Shown: positions 8,136 through 17,316, counted from the stretch's first letter. The stretch is 40,254 nt of DNA from Phycisphaerales bacterium (GCA_012729595.1 JAAYCU010000374.1:1-40254), one strand, 5' to 3'. Notes: generated by a model from the sequence alone, not told the origin. Made by a program: numbers and translations.

Positions 8136-11100
8136 ATGCGAGATTCTTGTCCCATAGCGATTGTCGGCCTGGGCGGGCTTTTCCCCGGCGCGCCCGATCC
8201 GGCCGCCTTTGCCCGCAACAACCGGGAGAAAATCGACGCCACCCGCGAGGTGCCGCCCGGCCGCTGGATTCTCGACCCGTCCGAGGTTTTCCAGAGTACG
8301 TATACGCCCGACAAGCTGTATTCGTTGCGCGGTTGCTTCGTCGAGGATTTCGTTTTCGACCCGGCGGGCCTGAAACTCGATCCGGCCTTTCTACAGGGGC
8401 TTGATCCGCTGTATCCCATGACCTTGCACGTCGGCCGACAGGCTTTCCACGACGCGGTGACCGGCAATCTCGACCTCCGGAGGGTGGGCGTAATTCTGGC
8501 GGCCATCGCCTTGCCCACCGATGCATCCTCTACTATCACGCGGCGCATCCTGGGCCGGGCGTTCGAGGAAAAGATTCTCGGCCGCGCCGATGATTCGCCT
8601 TTATTCGACGCCGAATGCTCACCGCTGAACAGTCAGGTCACCTCGCTTCCGGCGGCGCTGCTGGCCGACGCTCTCGGCCTCGGCGGCGGGAGTTACACGT
8701 TGGACGCGGCCTGCGCGTCGAGCCTCTACGCGATCAAACTGGCTTGCGAGGAACTACGCGCGGGGCGGGCCGACGCCATGTTGACCGGCGGCGTGTCCCG
8801 ACCGGAATGTTTGTACACGCAGATGGGCTTCAGCCAGTTACGGGCCTTGTCGCCGTCAGGCTGTTGCCGGCCTTTCGAGGCCCGAGGCGATGGTCTGGTG
8901 GTCGGCGAAGGGGCCGGCATGATGCTGCTCAAGCGGTTGGACGACGCCTTGCGCGACGGAGACCGCGTCTACGCGGTGATCCGCGGGATCGGATGGTCCA
9001 ACGATACGGCCGGCAGCCTGCTGGCCGCCGATTCCGAAGGTCAGTTACGGGCCATGCGCCTGGCCTACGCCGAGGCCGGCTGGCAACCGCACGAAATCGA
9101 CTACATCGAAGGCCACGGCACGGGCACGCCGGTCGGCGACGCCGCGGAACTCGAGAGCCTGCATTTATTATGGAAAGATGCGCCCTGGCAGCCGGGACAA
9201 TGCGCCCTCGGATCGGTCAAGTCGATGGTCGGCCATCTGCTGACCGCGGCCGGGGCGGCCGGGCTGATCCGTACCGTACTGGCGATGAACGGAGGCTGGC
9301 TTCCGCCGACGGCGAATTTCGAGCAACCGGCCGACGCCCTTGCCCGTAGCAAGAATCCATTCCGCGTATTGACCACGGCTGAACCGTGGAACCGCCGCGA
9401 CGATCAAACCCCCCGCCGGGCGGCGATCAGCGCTTTCGGGTTCGGTGGAATCAATGCCCATGTGCTGGTGGAGGAATGGGATCCGGCGCTCGTGCGGTTT
9501 TCCGCTTCGCACCGGCGAGACGCCGGGGAGGTGTTTAGCGATACACAAAGCCCGTCGGCGACGCTCATCGGAACCCCAAGCGCAAGCGCGGGGCCGACGC
9601 GGGCGAAATCTTCCGTACTCGGCGAGGCGCACGACACCGACCCACTCGCTTGCGCTCGGGGTTCCGATTCCAGACACCGGCCCACAAACTTGCGCACGGA
9701 ATTTCGATCACATAGGTCGCTCAATACACACGATGCCGATACCACACCCCTTTCCGGAAATGCTCTCGGCATCGAGGAATGCAAGGATGCGCCTGTGCCC
9801 ATCGCCATCGTCGGCATGGAGACGCGCTTCGGGCGGCTCGAATCGTTACGCGAATTTCAGGAAACGACCCTGGCCGGCGATTCGATCGTGGAAAGCCGGC
9901 CCGCACAGCGCTGGCGGGGTGGCGACGAGCCGGCCCGACGCTGGTTGGGCGTCGATACGCCCGGAGCATTTATCAACGACGTTTCCATTCCCATCGGCCG
10001 CTACCGTTTGCCGCCCAACGAAATCCCCGAGGCCCTGCCTCAACAACTGCTGATGCTCCAGACCGTGGATCAGGCCCTGGCCGACGCGGGTTTGACTGAA
10101 CGGCAACGCCGCGAGCGGGCCGGTGTGATCGTGGGTATGGCTTTGGACCTGAATACCTCCAACTTTCATTTCCGGTGGGTACTCGAACGGCAGGCCCGGA
10201 CGTGGGCCGCCCGCCTCGGCCTGAATCTGACTGAGGCACAATTCCAGAGCTGGGTCGATCAGCTCCGCGCCCAAGCCAGCGAGCCGCTCAACGCCGGGCG
10301 CGTGCAGGGTTCGCTTGGCGGGTTGATCGCCAGTCGCATCGCTCGCGAATTCGGTTTCGGCGGGCCGAGTTTCACCGTTTCGGCGGCCGAGGCTTCGGGG
10401 TTGCGGGCCTTGGAGATCGGCGTCCGGTCCTTGCAGCGAGGCGAACTGGACCTGGTCGTGGTCGGCGCGGTGGACCTGTGCGGCGATGTCCGCTCGATCT
10501 GTTGCACGCACGCCTTGCGCGCGTACTCGCGAACGGGGCAGGCCCGGCCGTTCGACATGCGGGGCGGCGGCGGTACGATCGGCGAAGGAGCGGTAGCTCT
10601 GGTCTTGAAACGACTGCCCGACGCCCAGCGCGACGGGAATCGCGTATACGCCGTCGTCCGCGGTCTCGGGTTCGCCGGCGGATCGAAACAGGGATACCCA
10701 AGCGAACAGGCTTACCGCGCGGCCATCGAGCGAGCCTGCGCCGACGCGAAGGTCGATCCGCGAACCATTCACTACCTCGAAACCCACGGCAGCGGCGAAC
10801 CGACGGAGGACCGCATCGAAGGCCGCGCGTTGCTCGATTATTTCACGTCGGCCGGGACGCGGCTATGTGCGTTAGGTTCGGTGAAAGCCCATATCGGGCA
10901 TACCGGCTCGGCCGCCGGGTTGGCCTCGGTCGCCCGGGCCGCGCTGTGTCTCTATCAGGAAATGATTCCACCGCTGCCCGATTTCATGGCCGGGCCGAGC
11001 GATCTGGACTGGGGCGAGACGTTTCACCTGCCGCGTTTCCCGCAAAGCTGGCTGCGCGATCGGGCCGACGGCCCCCGCCGCGCGGGAGTCAGCGCCCTCA

Positions 11101-14100
11101 CCATCGATGGACTTTGCGGCCACGTAGTTCTCGAAGCTGCCGAGCAGACGGCCGATACCTTCACCGTCGAACGCCGCCAACCGCTGGGAGCCCGCCGACC
11201 GGCGATCTTCGCGGTGGAAGGCGACGACGTAGCCGCCCTGCTGGCCGGGTTGGACGCGTTGCAAGCGTTTCTGAATCAACATGACGGCCCTATCGAGCCT
11301 CTCACCCGCGCGTGGCATGGCCAGTATCACGGCAAACGTAAACACCGCCGCGCGATAGCGTTATTATCCGGCGACGCCGAACACCTTCGTTCCGCGACGG
11401 CCGCCGCCCGCTATGCCCTGCGCAACGATCCCGACACGGCCATCGAAGGTCGCGACGGCATCTACTATTCGCCCGAACCGCTGGCCGATCAGGGCGAACT
11501 GGCCTTCGTATTTCCCGGATCGGGCAACCATTACCTCGGCATGGGCCGGGGGATCAGCACGCACTGGCCGGAAGTACTACGCAACCTCGACCATGAATCG
11601 CAACGCCTTGCCAGTCAGATGATGCCGCGCTGGTATATGCCCTGGCGGTCCACATGGGAACCGGGCTGGGAAGCCGAAGCCGCCGCCGCGATCAACGCCG
11701 AATACCTGCGAATGATCATGGGCCAGGTCGCACACGGCGTGGCCATGAGCGATTTGCTGCGCATGTTGGGCTTGCGGCCGAAAGCGGTGATCGGTTACAG
11801 CCTCGGCGAGACGACCAGCCTGTTCGCCTTGCGCGCTTGGCGCGATCGGGATGAAATGCTGCGGCGGATGAGTGAATCGCCTCTGTTCCAGACCGATCTG
11901 GCCGGGGCCTGTTTGGCCGCCCGCAAGGCCTGGGGCCTGTCCACGGACGAATCGGTCGATTGGCGAGTGGCGGTGGTGAATCGGCCGGCCGACAAGGTCC
12001 GCCGCGCCGTCGCCCGGGTCAAGCATGCTTATTTACTGATTACCAACGCACCGGACGAATGCGTCGTCGGCGGCCACTGGCAGGCCGTCGAAAAGGTCGT
12101 CCGTAAACTCAAATGCGACGCCTTCAATCTCAACGGGGCGGCCACCGTGCATTGCGACGTGTTCCGCGAGGCCGAGAGCGCCTACCGTCACCTGCACCTG
12201 TTGGAAACCACCCCGCCGCCGGGCGTACGTTTCTACAGTTGCGCGTGGGCCCGGGCTTACGACCTGGACAGCGACAGCGCGGCCGCCTCGATCGTGGCCC
12301 AGGCCCTGCGTGGTTTCGACTTCCCCGCCACCATCGAGCAGGCCTATGCCGACGGCGTGCGCCTTTTCGTCGAGCCGGGCCCGCAGGCCTCGTGCAGCCG
12401 CATGATCGATAAGATTCTCGGCCCGCGGCCACACCTGGCCCGCTCCGCCAGCCTCTTCGGCCAGGATGAAGTCACCACTGTCCTCAAATTGCTCGCCGCG
12501 CTCGTTACCGAACGGGCGATCACCGACCTTACTCCGCTATACGGACAAGAAACCCGCGTGGTGGCCCATCGTTTGCCGGACACGAAAGATTCATCACGGC
12601 CCAGTATTATTGTTGCCACCGGCAGAGCCGCCCTTGATACCAAGATTGCCATCGATTTCCGGAATGCGTTCGATGCTGGCGTGACTGGGACAACGCCCGG
12701 CGAGTTGGGATTGAAGGTGCCGCCCTATCACGCACCCCAACCGCCATCCGGCCGAGTGCGTCAACCGCTATCGCTTTCCACGCCGACGCCCAGAGCTGAT
12801 GTCGAAGCGGCGTACACCGCCGATACTCTGGCCGCCGATGTCGTCCGCACCGGCCGGGTGGATGCGCAAGCCCACGAATCTTTTCTACGATTCAGCCAGA
12901 CTGCGACGGAAGGCACCGGCTACGCCCTGGCCCTTCAGGCCCGGTTGCTGGAAGTCATGGGCGGCCGTCTCGATCAGCTTCCGCGACCCGCAAGCCATGG
13001 GCCCACGGTATCGCCGACCAGACCCACGGCGCCACCCCCGGCGTATCCTCGCGAGCTATGCATGGAATTCGCCATCGGCTCGCTGGCGAAAGTGCTCGGT
13101 CCGGAGTTTGCTATTGTCGATAGTTATCCCGTGCGCGTTCGTCTGCCCGACGAACCGCTGATGCTCGTGGACCGTATCGTCAGCGTCGCCGGCGAAAAAG
13201 GCGCGCTCACCTCCGGCCAGGTGGTCACTGAACACGACGTGCTACCCGGCGCGTGGTATCTCGATAACGACCGCTGCCCGACGTCGATCACCATCGAGGC
13301 CGGCCAGGCCGATCTGTTCCTCTGCTCGTATCTCGGCATCGATCTGGCCGTCAAGGGTAAACGGGCCTATCGCCTGCTCGACGCGACGGTCACTTTCCAC
13401 CAGGGCCTGCCCCGTCCCGGCCAGGTCATCCACTACGATATCGCCATCGAGCGTTTCATCCGCCAGGGCGACGTGTATCTGTTCTTCTTCCGCTTCCAGG
13501 GTTCCATCGACGGCCGTCCGGTCGTGACCATGCGCGACGGCTGCGCAGGATTTTTCACGCCCGAGGAAATCCGCGATTCCGGCGGGATCGTGCTGACCGC
13601 CGAGGAACGCAAGCCCGCCGCCGGCCGTCGCCCCGACGACTGGTCCGAACTGGTGCCCATGGCCGTCGAGTCCTACGACGAAAAACAGATCGACGCCCTG
13701 CGCAACGGCGATCTGGCCGGCTGCTTCGGTTCGGCCTTCGCCGGCTTGGATCTGCAAAACCCGCCACGCTTGCCCGGCGGGCGGATGCGCCTCGTGCATC
13801 GCGTCGCCCGCATCGATCCGCGTGGTGGACGTTATGGCATGGGCCTGATTCGCGCCGAGGCCGATATCCACCCTGACGACTGGTTCCTCACCTGTCATTT
13901 CGTCGACGACATGGTCATGCCCGGCACGCTGATGTACGAATGTTGCCTGCACACCTTGCGGATTTACCTTCTGCGCATGGGCTGGATCGGCGAGCACGAT
14001 CAGATCGCTTACGAGCCGCTGCCCGGCATCTGGTCGGAACTGCGCTGCCGCGGCCCGGTCACGCCGCAAACCCGCATGGTCACTTACGAGGTGCAGATCA

Positions 14101-15536
14101 AGGAATTCGGCTACAACCCCGAGCCGTACGTCATCGCCGACGCCTTCATGTACTCCGACGACAAGATGACCGTGTATTTCAAGGATATGGCCTTGCGGAT
14201 CGCCGGCCTGAGCCGGGAGCAGATCGAAAACCTTTGGCGTGAACGGCCGTCGCCGGTCACGCCGATCGGCGAAACAGTCCCCGATCTTTCCCGAAAGCCG
14301 GCCGTCTTTGATACCGATCGCATTCTGGCTTTTGCCGTCGGTAATCCTTCCGAGGCTTTCGGTGAACCCTATAAGATGTTTGATCGTGACCGGCGCATGG
14401 CCCGGCTGCCCGGTCCGCCGTACAGCTTCATCACCCGGATCACCGAAACGAACGCCCGACCCTGGCAGCTTGAAAGCGGCGGCTGGGTCGAGGCCCAATA
14501 CGACGTGCCGCCGGACGCCTGGTATTTCCGGGCCAACCGTCAAAGCTCGATGCCCTTCAGCATCCTGCTGGAGATCGGCCTGCAAACCTGCGGGTTCCAG
14601 GCCGCCTTCATGGGCTCCGCTTTGCATAGCGATAGCGATCTGTTCTTCCGCAATCTCGGCGGCACCGGCACGCAATACGCGGAAGTCTTTCCCGACGCGG
14701 GCACCCTGACCACCCGGGCCCGGGCAACCGGCGTATCCAAGGCCGGCGGCATGATTATCGAGGAATTCGACCTGCAGGTCTGGCGCGGGTCGCAACTCGT
14801 CTACAACGGACATACCAACTTCGGCTTTTTCACCGAATCGGCCCTGGCCCAACAGGTCGGCATCCGCAACGCCGCGGAACGGGCCTATGTGCCATCCGAA
14901 TCCGAGCGCCAACGCGGCCGCCGGATCGTTCTCGAACAGATTCCGCCACTGACTCCCGATGACGGCCCCATAGAGCCTGATTTTGCGGAAAACTGTGGCA
15001 ACGACGCCTCGCCGGTGCGGACACAGGCGAGACGCCTGTGCCACACCGAGCCGGATCAGCTTGTACCTCCCGACCCGGCCGCCGCCCTGCCCGCCCGCGC
15101 CCTGTTGATGATCGATGAGGTTGACCTGTTCATCCCCGACGGCGGGCCTCACGGGTTGGGATACATTCACGGCATCAAAAAGGTCGATCCCGACGAATGG
15201 TTCTTCAAGGCCCATTTCTATCAGGATCCCGTCTGCCCCGGCTCGCTGGGCCTGGAATCGTTTCTGCAACTGCTCAAGGTCGTCGCCCTCGAGAAATGGG
15301 GCCGCACGCTGGGCAACACGCATCGCTTCACGCCGATCCTGATTGGCGCCGCCCACCGCTGGCAGTATCGCGGCCAGATCCTTCCCACCGGCCAGCTCGT
15401 GGAAGTCGAGGCTGTCGTTGCCGAAATCCGCGAATACCCCACCCCCCTCGTCAAAGCCGACGGCTTCCTCAAAATCGACGGAACCGTAATTTACGAAATG
15501 CTCGATTTCGGTGTTATAATGGTTCCCGTGGATTAG
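8136..15536 (+). CDS. pfaC: PfaC/Pfa3-like synthase, KS-CLF-AT and four hot dog domains
   Basis: A 2466-residue synthase. KS1 (about 6-450) has Cys193, His327 and His367. A CLF/KS2 domain (about 553-1000) has Glu752 where the Cys should be, but keeps His884 and His922. An acyltransferase (about 1120-1440) has GYSLGE with Ser1222. Four FabA-like hot dog units follow: HD1 (about 1665-1810, EAGQADLFLCSYLG), HD2 (His1921 in CHF, MPG), HD3 (about 2070-2250) and HD4 (His2360 in AHFYQDPVCPGSLGLE). By analogy with PfaC these form two double-hot-dog dehydratases, with HD2 and HD4 catalytic. Carrying the AT here instead of in a separate PfaB is the myxobacterial Pfa3 plan; the C-terminal AGPAT seen there is missing. 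The start is 14 nt after pfaA stops, with no strong ribosome site, suggesting translational coupling. Linkers at about 478-511 and 2287-2304 are made of palindromic repeat DNA. Confidence 0.92.
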   Translation: MRDSCPIAIVGLGGLFPGAPDPAAFARNNREKIDATREVPPGRWILDPSEVFQSTYTPDKLYSLRGCFVEDFVFDPAGLKLDPAFLQGLDPLYPMTLHVGRQAFHDAVTGNLDLRRVGVILAAIALPTDASSTITRRILGRAFEEKILGRADDSPLFDAECSPLNSQVTSLPAALLADALGLGGGSYTLDAACASSLYAIKLACEELRAGRADAMLTGGVSRPECLYTQMGFSQLRALSPSGCCRPFEARGDGLVVGEGAGMMLLKRLDDALRDGDRVYAVIRGIGWSNDTAGSLLAADSEGQLRAMRLAYAEAGWQPHEIDYIEGHGTGTPVGDAAELESLHLLWKDAPWQPGQCALGSVKSMVGHLLTAAGAAGLIRTVLAMNGGWLPPTANFEQPADALARSKNPFRVLTTAEPWNRRDDQTPRRAAISAFGFGGINAHVLVEEWDPALVRFSASHRRDAGEVFSDTQSPSATLIGTPSASAGPTRAKSSVLGEAHDTDPLACARGSDSRHRPTNLRTEFRSHRSLNTHDADTTPLSGNALGIEECKDAPVPIAIVGMETRFGRLESLREFQETTLAGDSIVESRPAQRWRGGDEPARRWLGVDTPGAFINDVSIPIGRYRLPPNEIPEALPQQLLMLQTVDQALADAGLTERQRRERAGVIVGMALDLNTSNFHFRWVLERQARTWAARLGLNLTEAQFQSWVDQLRAQASEPLNAGRVQGSLGGLIASRIAREFGFGGPSFTVSAAEASGLRALEIGVRSLQRGELDLVVVGAVDLCGDVRSICCTHALRAYSRTGQARPFDMRGGGGTIGEGAVALVLKRLPDAQRDGNRVYAVVRGLGFAGGSKQGYPSEQAYRAAIERACADAKVDPRTIHYLETHGSGEPTEDRIEGRALLDYFTSAGTRLCALGSVKAHIGHTGSAAGLASVARAALCLYQEMIPPLPDFMAGPSDLDWGETFHLPRFPQSWLRDRADGPRRAGVSALTIDGLCGHVVLEAAEQTADTFTVERRQPLGARRPAIFAVEGDDVAALLAGLDALQAFLNQHDGPIEPLTRAWHGQYHGKRKHRRAIALLSGDAEHLRSATAAARYALRNDPDTAIEGRDGIYYSPEPLADQGELAFVFPGSGNHYLGMGRGISTHWPEVLRNLDHESQRLASQMMPRWYMPWRSTWEPGWEAEAAAAINAEYLRMIMGQVAHGVAMSDLLRMLGLRPKAVIGYSLGETTSLFALRAWRDRDEMLRRMSESPLFQTDLAGACLAARKAWGLSTDESVDWRVAVVNRPADKVRRAVARVKHAYLLITNAPDECVVGGHWQAVEKVVRKLKCDAFNLNGAATVHCDVFREAESAYRHLHLLETTPPPGVRFYSCAWARAYDLDSDSAAASIVAQALRGFDFPATIEQAYADGVRLFVEPGPQASCSRMIDKILGPRPHLARSASLFGQDEVTTVLKLLAALVTERAITDLTPLYGQETRVVAHRLPDTKDSSRPSIIVATGRAALDTKIAIDFRNAFDAGVTGTTPGELGLKVPPYHAPQPPSGRVRQPLSLSTPTPRADVEAAYTADTLAADVVRTGRVDAQAHESFLRFSQTATEGTGYALALQARLLEVMGGRLDQLPRPASHGPTVSPTRPTAPPPAYPRELCMEFAIGSLAKVLGPEFAIVDSYPVRVRLPDEPLMLVDRIVSVAGEKGALTSGQVVTEHDVLPGAWYLDNDRCPTSITIEAGQADLFLCSYLGIDLAVKGKRAYRLLDATVTFHQGLPRPGQVIHYDIAIERFIRQGDVYLFFFRFQGSIDGRPVVTMRDGCAGFFTPEEIRDSGGIVLTAEERKPAAGRRPDDWSELVPMAVESYDEKQIDALRNGDLAGCFGSAFAGLDLQNPPRLPGGRMRLVHRVARIDPRGGRYGMGLIRAEADIHPDDWFLTCHFVDDMVMPGTLMYECCLHTLRIYLLRMGWIGEHDQIAYEPLPGIWSELRCRGPVTPQTRMVTYEVQIKEFGYNPEPYVIADAFMYSDDKMTVYFKDMALRIAGLSREQIENLWRERPSPVTPIGETVPDLSRKPAVFDTDRILAFAVGNPSEAFGEPYKMFDRDRRMARLPGPPYSFITRITETNARPWQLESGGWVEAQYDVPPDAWYFRANRQSSMPFSILLEIGLQTCGFQAAFMGSALHSDSDLFFRNLGGTGTQYAEVFPDAGTLTTRARATGVSKAGGMIIEEFDLQVWRGSQLVYNGHTNFGFFTESALAQQVGIRNAAERAYVPSESERQRGRRIVLEQIPPLTPDDGPIEPDFAENCGNDASPVRTQARRLCHTEPDQLVPPDPAAALPARALLMIDEVDLFIPDGGPHGLGYIHGIKKVDPDEWFFKAHFYQDPVCPGSLGLESFLQLLKVVALEKWGRTLGNTHRFTPILIGAAHRWQYRGQILPTGQLVEVEAVVAEIREYPTPLVKADGFLKIDGTVIYEMLDFGVIMVPVD
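9567..9668. repeat. Palindromic repeat element 1 read in frame inside pfaC
   Basis: Arms at 9567-9588 and 9647-9668 are 22-nt inverted repeats with a single mismatch; the core is CCCCAAGCGCAAGCG against CGCTTGCGCTCGGGG, and the arms enclose 58 nt. The 102-nt span is a whole number of codons and encodes an odd linker (LIGTPSASAG ... DPLACARGSDS) between the KS and CLF domains. The low-complexity, Ser/Arg-rich translation is unlike the domains on either side. It resembles REP-like or MITE-like mobile palindromes that can enter genes without breaking the frame; that family assignment is inference. Confidence 0.75.
14994..15045. repeat. Palindromic repeat element 2 read in frame inside pfaC
   Basis: The core hairpin at 15022-15040 is CACAGGCG, loop AGA, CGCCTGTG, a perfect 8-bp stem. 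An outer TGTGGC (14994-14999) is complementary to GCCACA (15040-15045), and the left half (CGCCTCGCC near 15005) echoes the core imperfectly. It is translated as a linker (NDASPVRTQARRLCHTE) between HD3 and HD4. Its sequence differs from element 1, so two unrelated palindrome types sit in linkers of one gene. I recall similar ACAGGCGAGACGCCTGT-type palindromes dispersed in planctomycete genomes, but could not check this. Confidence 0.68.
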
Positions 15537-15787
15537 CTACTGAAGTGCGATAGCCGGTCCACGAGTAGATGGATGGGGAGAGCGCAACCTGATAAATTGA
15601 CCTAATCCTTAAGGGTGGATAAGTTGACTTTCCAGCACGGTCGTTACGAATCGAGAAGGAGGACGGGCAGTATCACGTGGCCTCGCGGGGTAATGCCCGC
15701 CAAGCAATCTTTCGTGACGACAGGCAATTCCGGCTTCGGAAAGGGGGTCCAGAACCCCGTGGACGATCGTCCAAGAGGAGGCAGTGC
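15537..15787. other. Intergenic region between pfaC and the DUF853 ATPase gene
   Basis: No credible gene. A TTGACT at 15624-15629 with TACGAA 15 nt further on is a weak promoter candidate for the ATPase gene. A perfect 12-bp palindrome GGACGATCGTCC (15761-15772) lies directly before the ribosome site. No U-tract hairpin ends the pfa transcript, so readthrough cannot be excluded. Confidence 0.5.
15761..15772. promoter_or_regulatory. 12-bp perfect palindrome before the ATPase start
   Basis: GGACGATCGTCC is identical to its reverse complement and ends 3 nt before the ribosome-binding sequence AGAGGAGG (15775-15782) of the ATPase gene. This position could let a bound protein or an RNA hairpin block translation or transcription. 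A palindrome of this length may also be chance in GC-rich DNA. Confidence 0.3.
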
Positions 15788-17278
15788 ATGAGCCAGATCC
15801 TTATCGGCAAGGGCGAACAGCCGGTTCACTTGCTTGCCAGGTACGGCAACCGTCACGGCCTGGTCGCGGGAGCCACCGGTACCGGCAAGACGGTTTCTCT
15901 CCTGGTGTTGGCCGAGGGGTTCTCCCGCATGGGCGTGCCGGTCTTCATGGCCGACGTCAAGGGCGATGTCGCCGGTCTGGCGATGGCCGGGATGCCCAAC
16001 GAAAAGATCCAACAGCGGGTTGCCCAGATCGGTATGGAAGGTTACTCGAATGAGGCCAGCCCGGTGCTGTTCTGGGACGTATTCGGCAAGTCCGGTCATC
16101 CCGTACGAACCACGATCAGCGAGATCGGCCCGAGCCTGCTGGGCCGAATTCTCGAGCTTAACGATACTCAGACCGGAGTGCTGGAGATCGTCTTCAAGCT
16201 GGCGGACGATCAGGGCTTGCTTCTTCTGGATATGGACGACCTGCGCGCTCTGCTCGGTTTTGTCGCCGAAAATCGTCAGGAAGTCTCCAAGCAATATGGC
16301 CTGGTCAACACTCAATCGGTGGCGGCCATCCAAAGAGCCTTGTTATCGCTGGAGAGGGAGGGCGGAACAGCCTTTTTCGGCGAGCCCGCCCTGGAACTTA
16401 TCGATCTGCTGCGTACCGACCTGAGCGGCCGGGGCATCATCAACATCCTCGCCGCGGACCAACTCATCCTGAAGCCGCGGCTGTACACCAGTTTTCTCCT
16501 CTGGCTGCTGTCCGAGCTATTCGAAAACCTACCCGAGGTGGGCGACCTCGATAAGCCCAAGCTGGTGTTCTTCTTTGATGAGGCCCACCTGCTATTTGAC
16601 GATGCCCCGACCCTGTTACGCCAACGGGTGGAGCAGGTCGTACGCATCATTCGCTCCAAGGGCGTGGGGGTGTATTTCTGCTCCCAATTCCCCGACGACG
16701 TGCCGAACGACATTCTCGGTCAGCTCGGCAACCGCATTCAACATGCTCTCCGGGCGTACACGCCGCGAGACCAGAAGGCCGTAAGAACCGCCGCGGAAAC
16801 TTTCGTGGCGAATCCGAAACTAGACGTCGCCCAAGTCATATCCCAGCTCGGTGTCGGTGAAGCTCTGGTTTCCACGCTTCAGGAGAAAGGCGTACCGATG
16901 CCGGTGGAACACACGCTGATCTGTCCACCGCGCTGTCGAATGGGGGCCATTACCCCGGAAGAACGCGCTGCCGTACGGTCCCGCAGCCCGGTTGGCAGTA
17001 AATACGATGCACTCGTCAACCGCGAGTCGGCGCACGAGATCCTCAGTCGACGCGCGGTCGAAAAGCAAGCCACCGAATCGGCCTCGAAACCCATGGAGTC
17101 CCCCAAGCCGTCCGGAAGCGGCGGGCGGATGGGCGAGTTGCTCTGGGGAACCAAACGCCGCCAGGGCATGGTGGAAACACTGGCCAAACAGACGGTCCGC
17201 ACGGTCGGGAGCCAGATCGGGCGGCAGATCTTCCGCGGCTTGCTGGGCGGCATATTAGGTGGATCACGCCGGCGTTAG
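15788..17278 (+). CDS. HerA/DUF853-family P-loop ATPase (YjgR-like)
   Basis: A 496-residue P-loop ATPase of the DUF853 (E. coli YjgR) branch of HerA/FtsK-like enzymes. Walker A is GATGTGKT at 28-35; Walker B is KLVFFFDEAHLLF with Asp264 and Glu265. GKGEQPVHLLARYGNRHGLVAG at the N-terminus and SKGVGVYFCSQFPDDVPNDILGQLGNR later are typical family stretches, and length matches the roughly 500-residue norm. A Gly/Arg-rich tail (LLGGILGGSRRR) ends it. ATG 15788 was chosen over the longer frame from 15677 because AGAGGAGG lies 5 nt upstream and homology begins at MSQILIGKG. The cellular role of this family is poorly known, and the proximity to the pfa genes does not show a link. Confidence 0.9.
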   Translation: MSQILIGKGEQPVHLLARYGNRHGLVAGATGTGKTVSLLVLAEGFSRMGVPVFMADVKGDVAGLAMAGMPNEKIQQRVAQIGMEGYSNEASPVLFWDVFGKSGHPVRTTISEIGPSLLGRILELNDTQTGVLEIVFKLADDQGLLLLDMDDLRALLGFVAENRQEVSKQYGLVNTQSVAAIQRALLSLEREGGTAFFGEPALELIDLLRTDLSGRGIINILAADQLILKPRLYTSFLLWLLSELFENLPEVGDLDKPKLVFFFDEAHLLFDDAPTLLRQRVEQVVRIIRSKGVGVYFCSQFPDDVPNDILGQLGNRIQHALRAYTPRDQKAVRTAAETFVANPKLDVAQVISQLGVGEALVSTLQEKGVPMPVEHTLICPPRCRMGAITPEERAAVRSRSPVGSKYDALVNRESAHEILSRRAVEKQATESASKPMESPKPSGSGGRMGELLWGTKRRQGMVETLAKQTVRTVGSQIGRQIFRGLLGGILGGSRRR

Positions 17279-17316
17279 AATCCGAAATAAAACGGGGACG
17301 AAAAGGAAGGATATTT

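Noticed and set aside
13242-15356. A 704-codon open frame antisense to pfaC
   Set aside because: GC-rich third-position bias keeps the opposite frame open. Its translation has no recognisable domain, while the sense strand encodes clear hot dog motifs.
15515-15520. TATAAT at the very end of pfaC as a promoter
   Set aside because: It lies in coding sequence (codons for Val-Ile-Met) and has no clear -35 at the right distance.
15537-17278. DUF853 ATPase as part of the lipid synthase system
   Set aside because: About 250 nt separate it from pfaC, it has its own ribosome site and palindrome, and no Pfa system is known to need such an ATPase.
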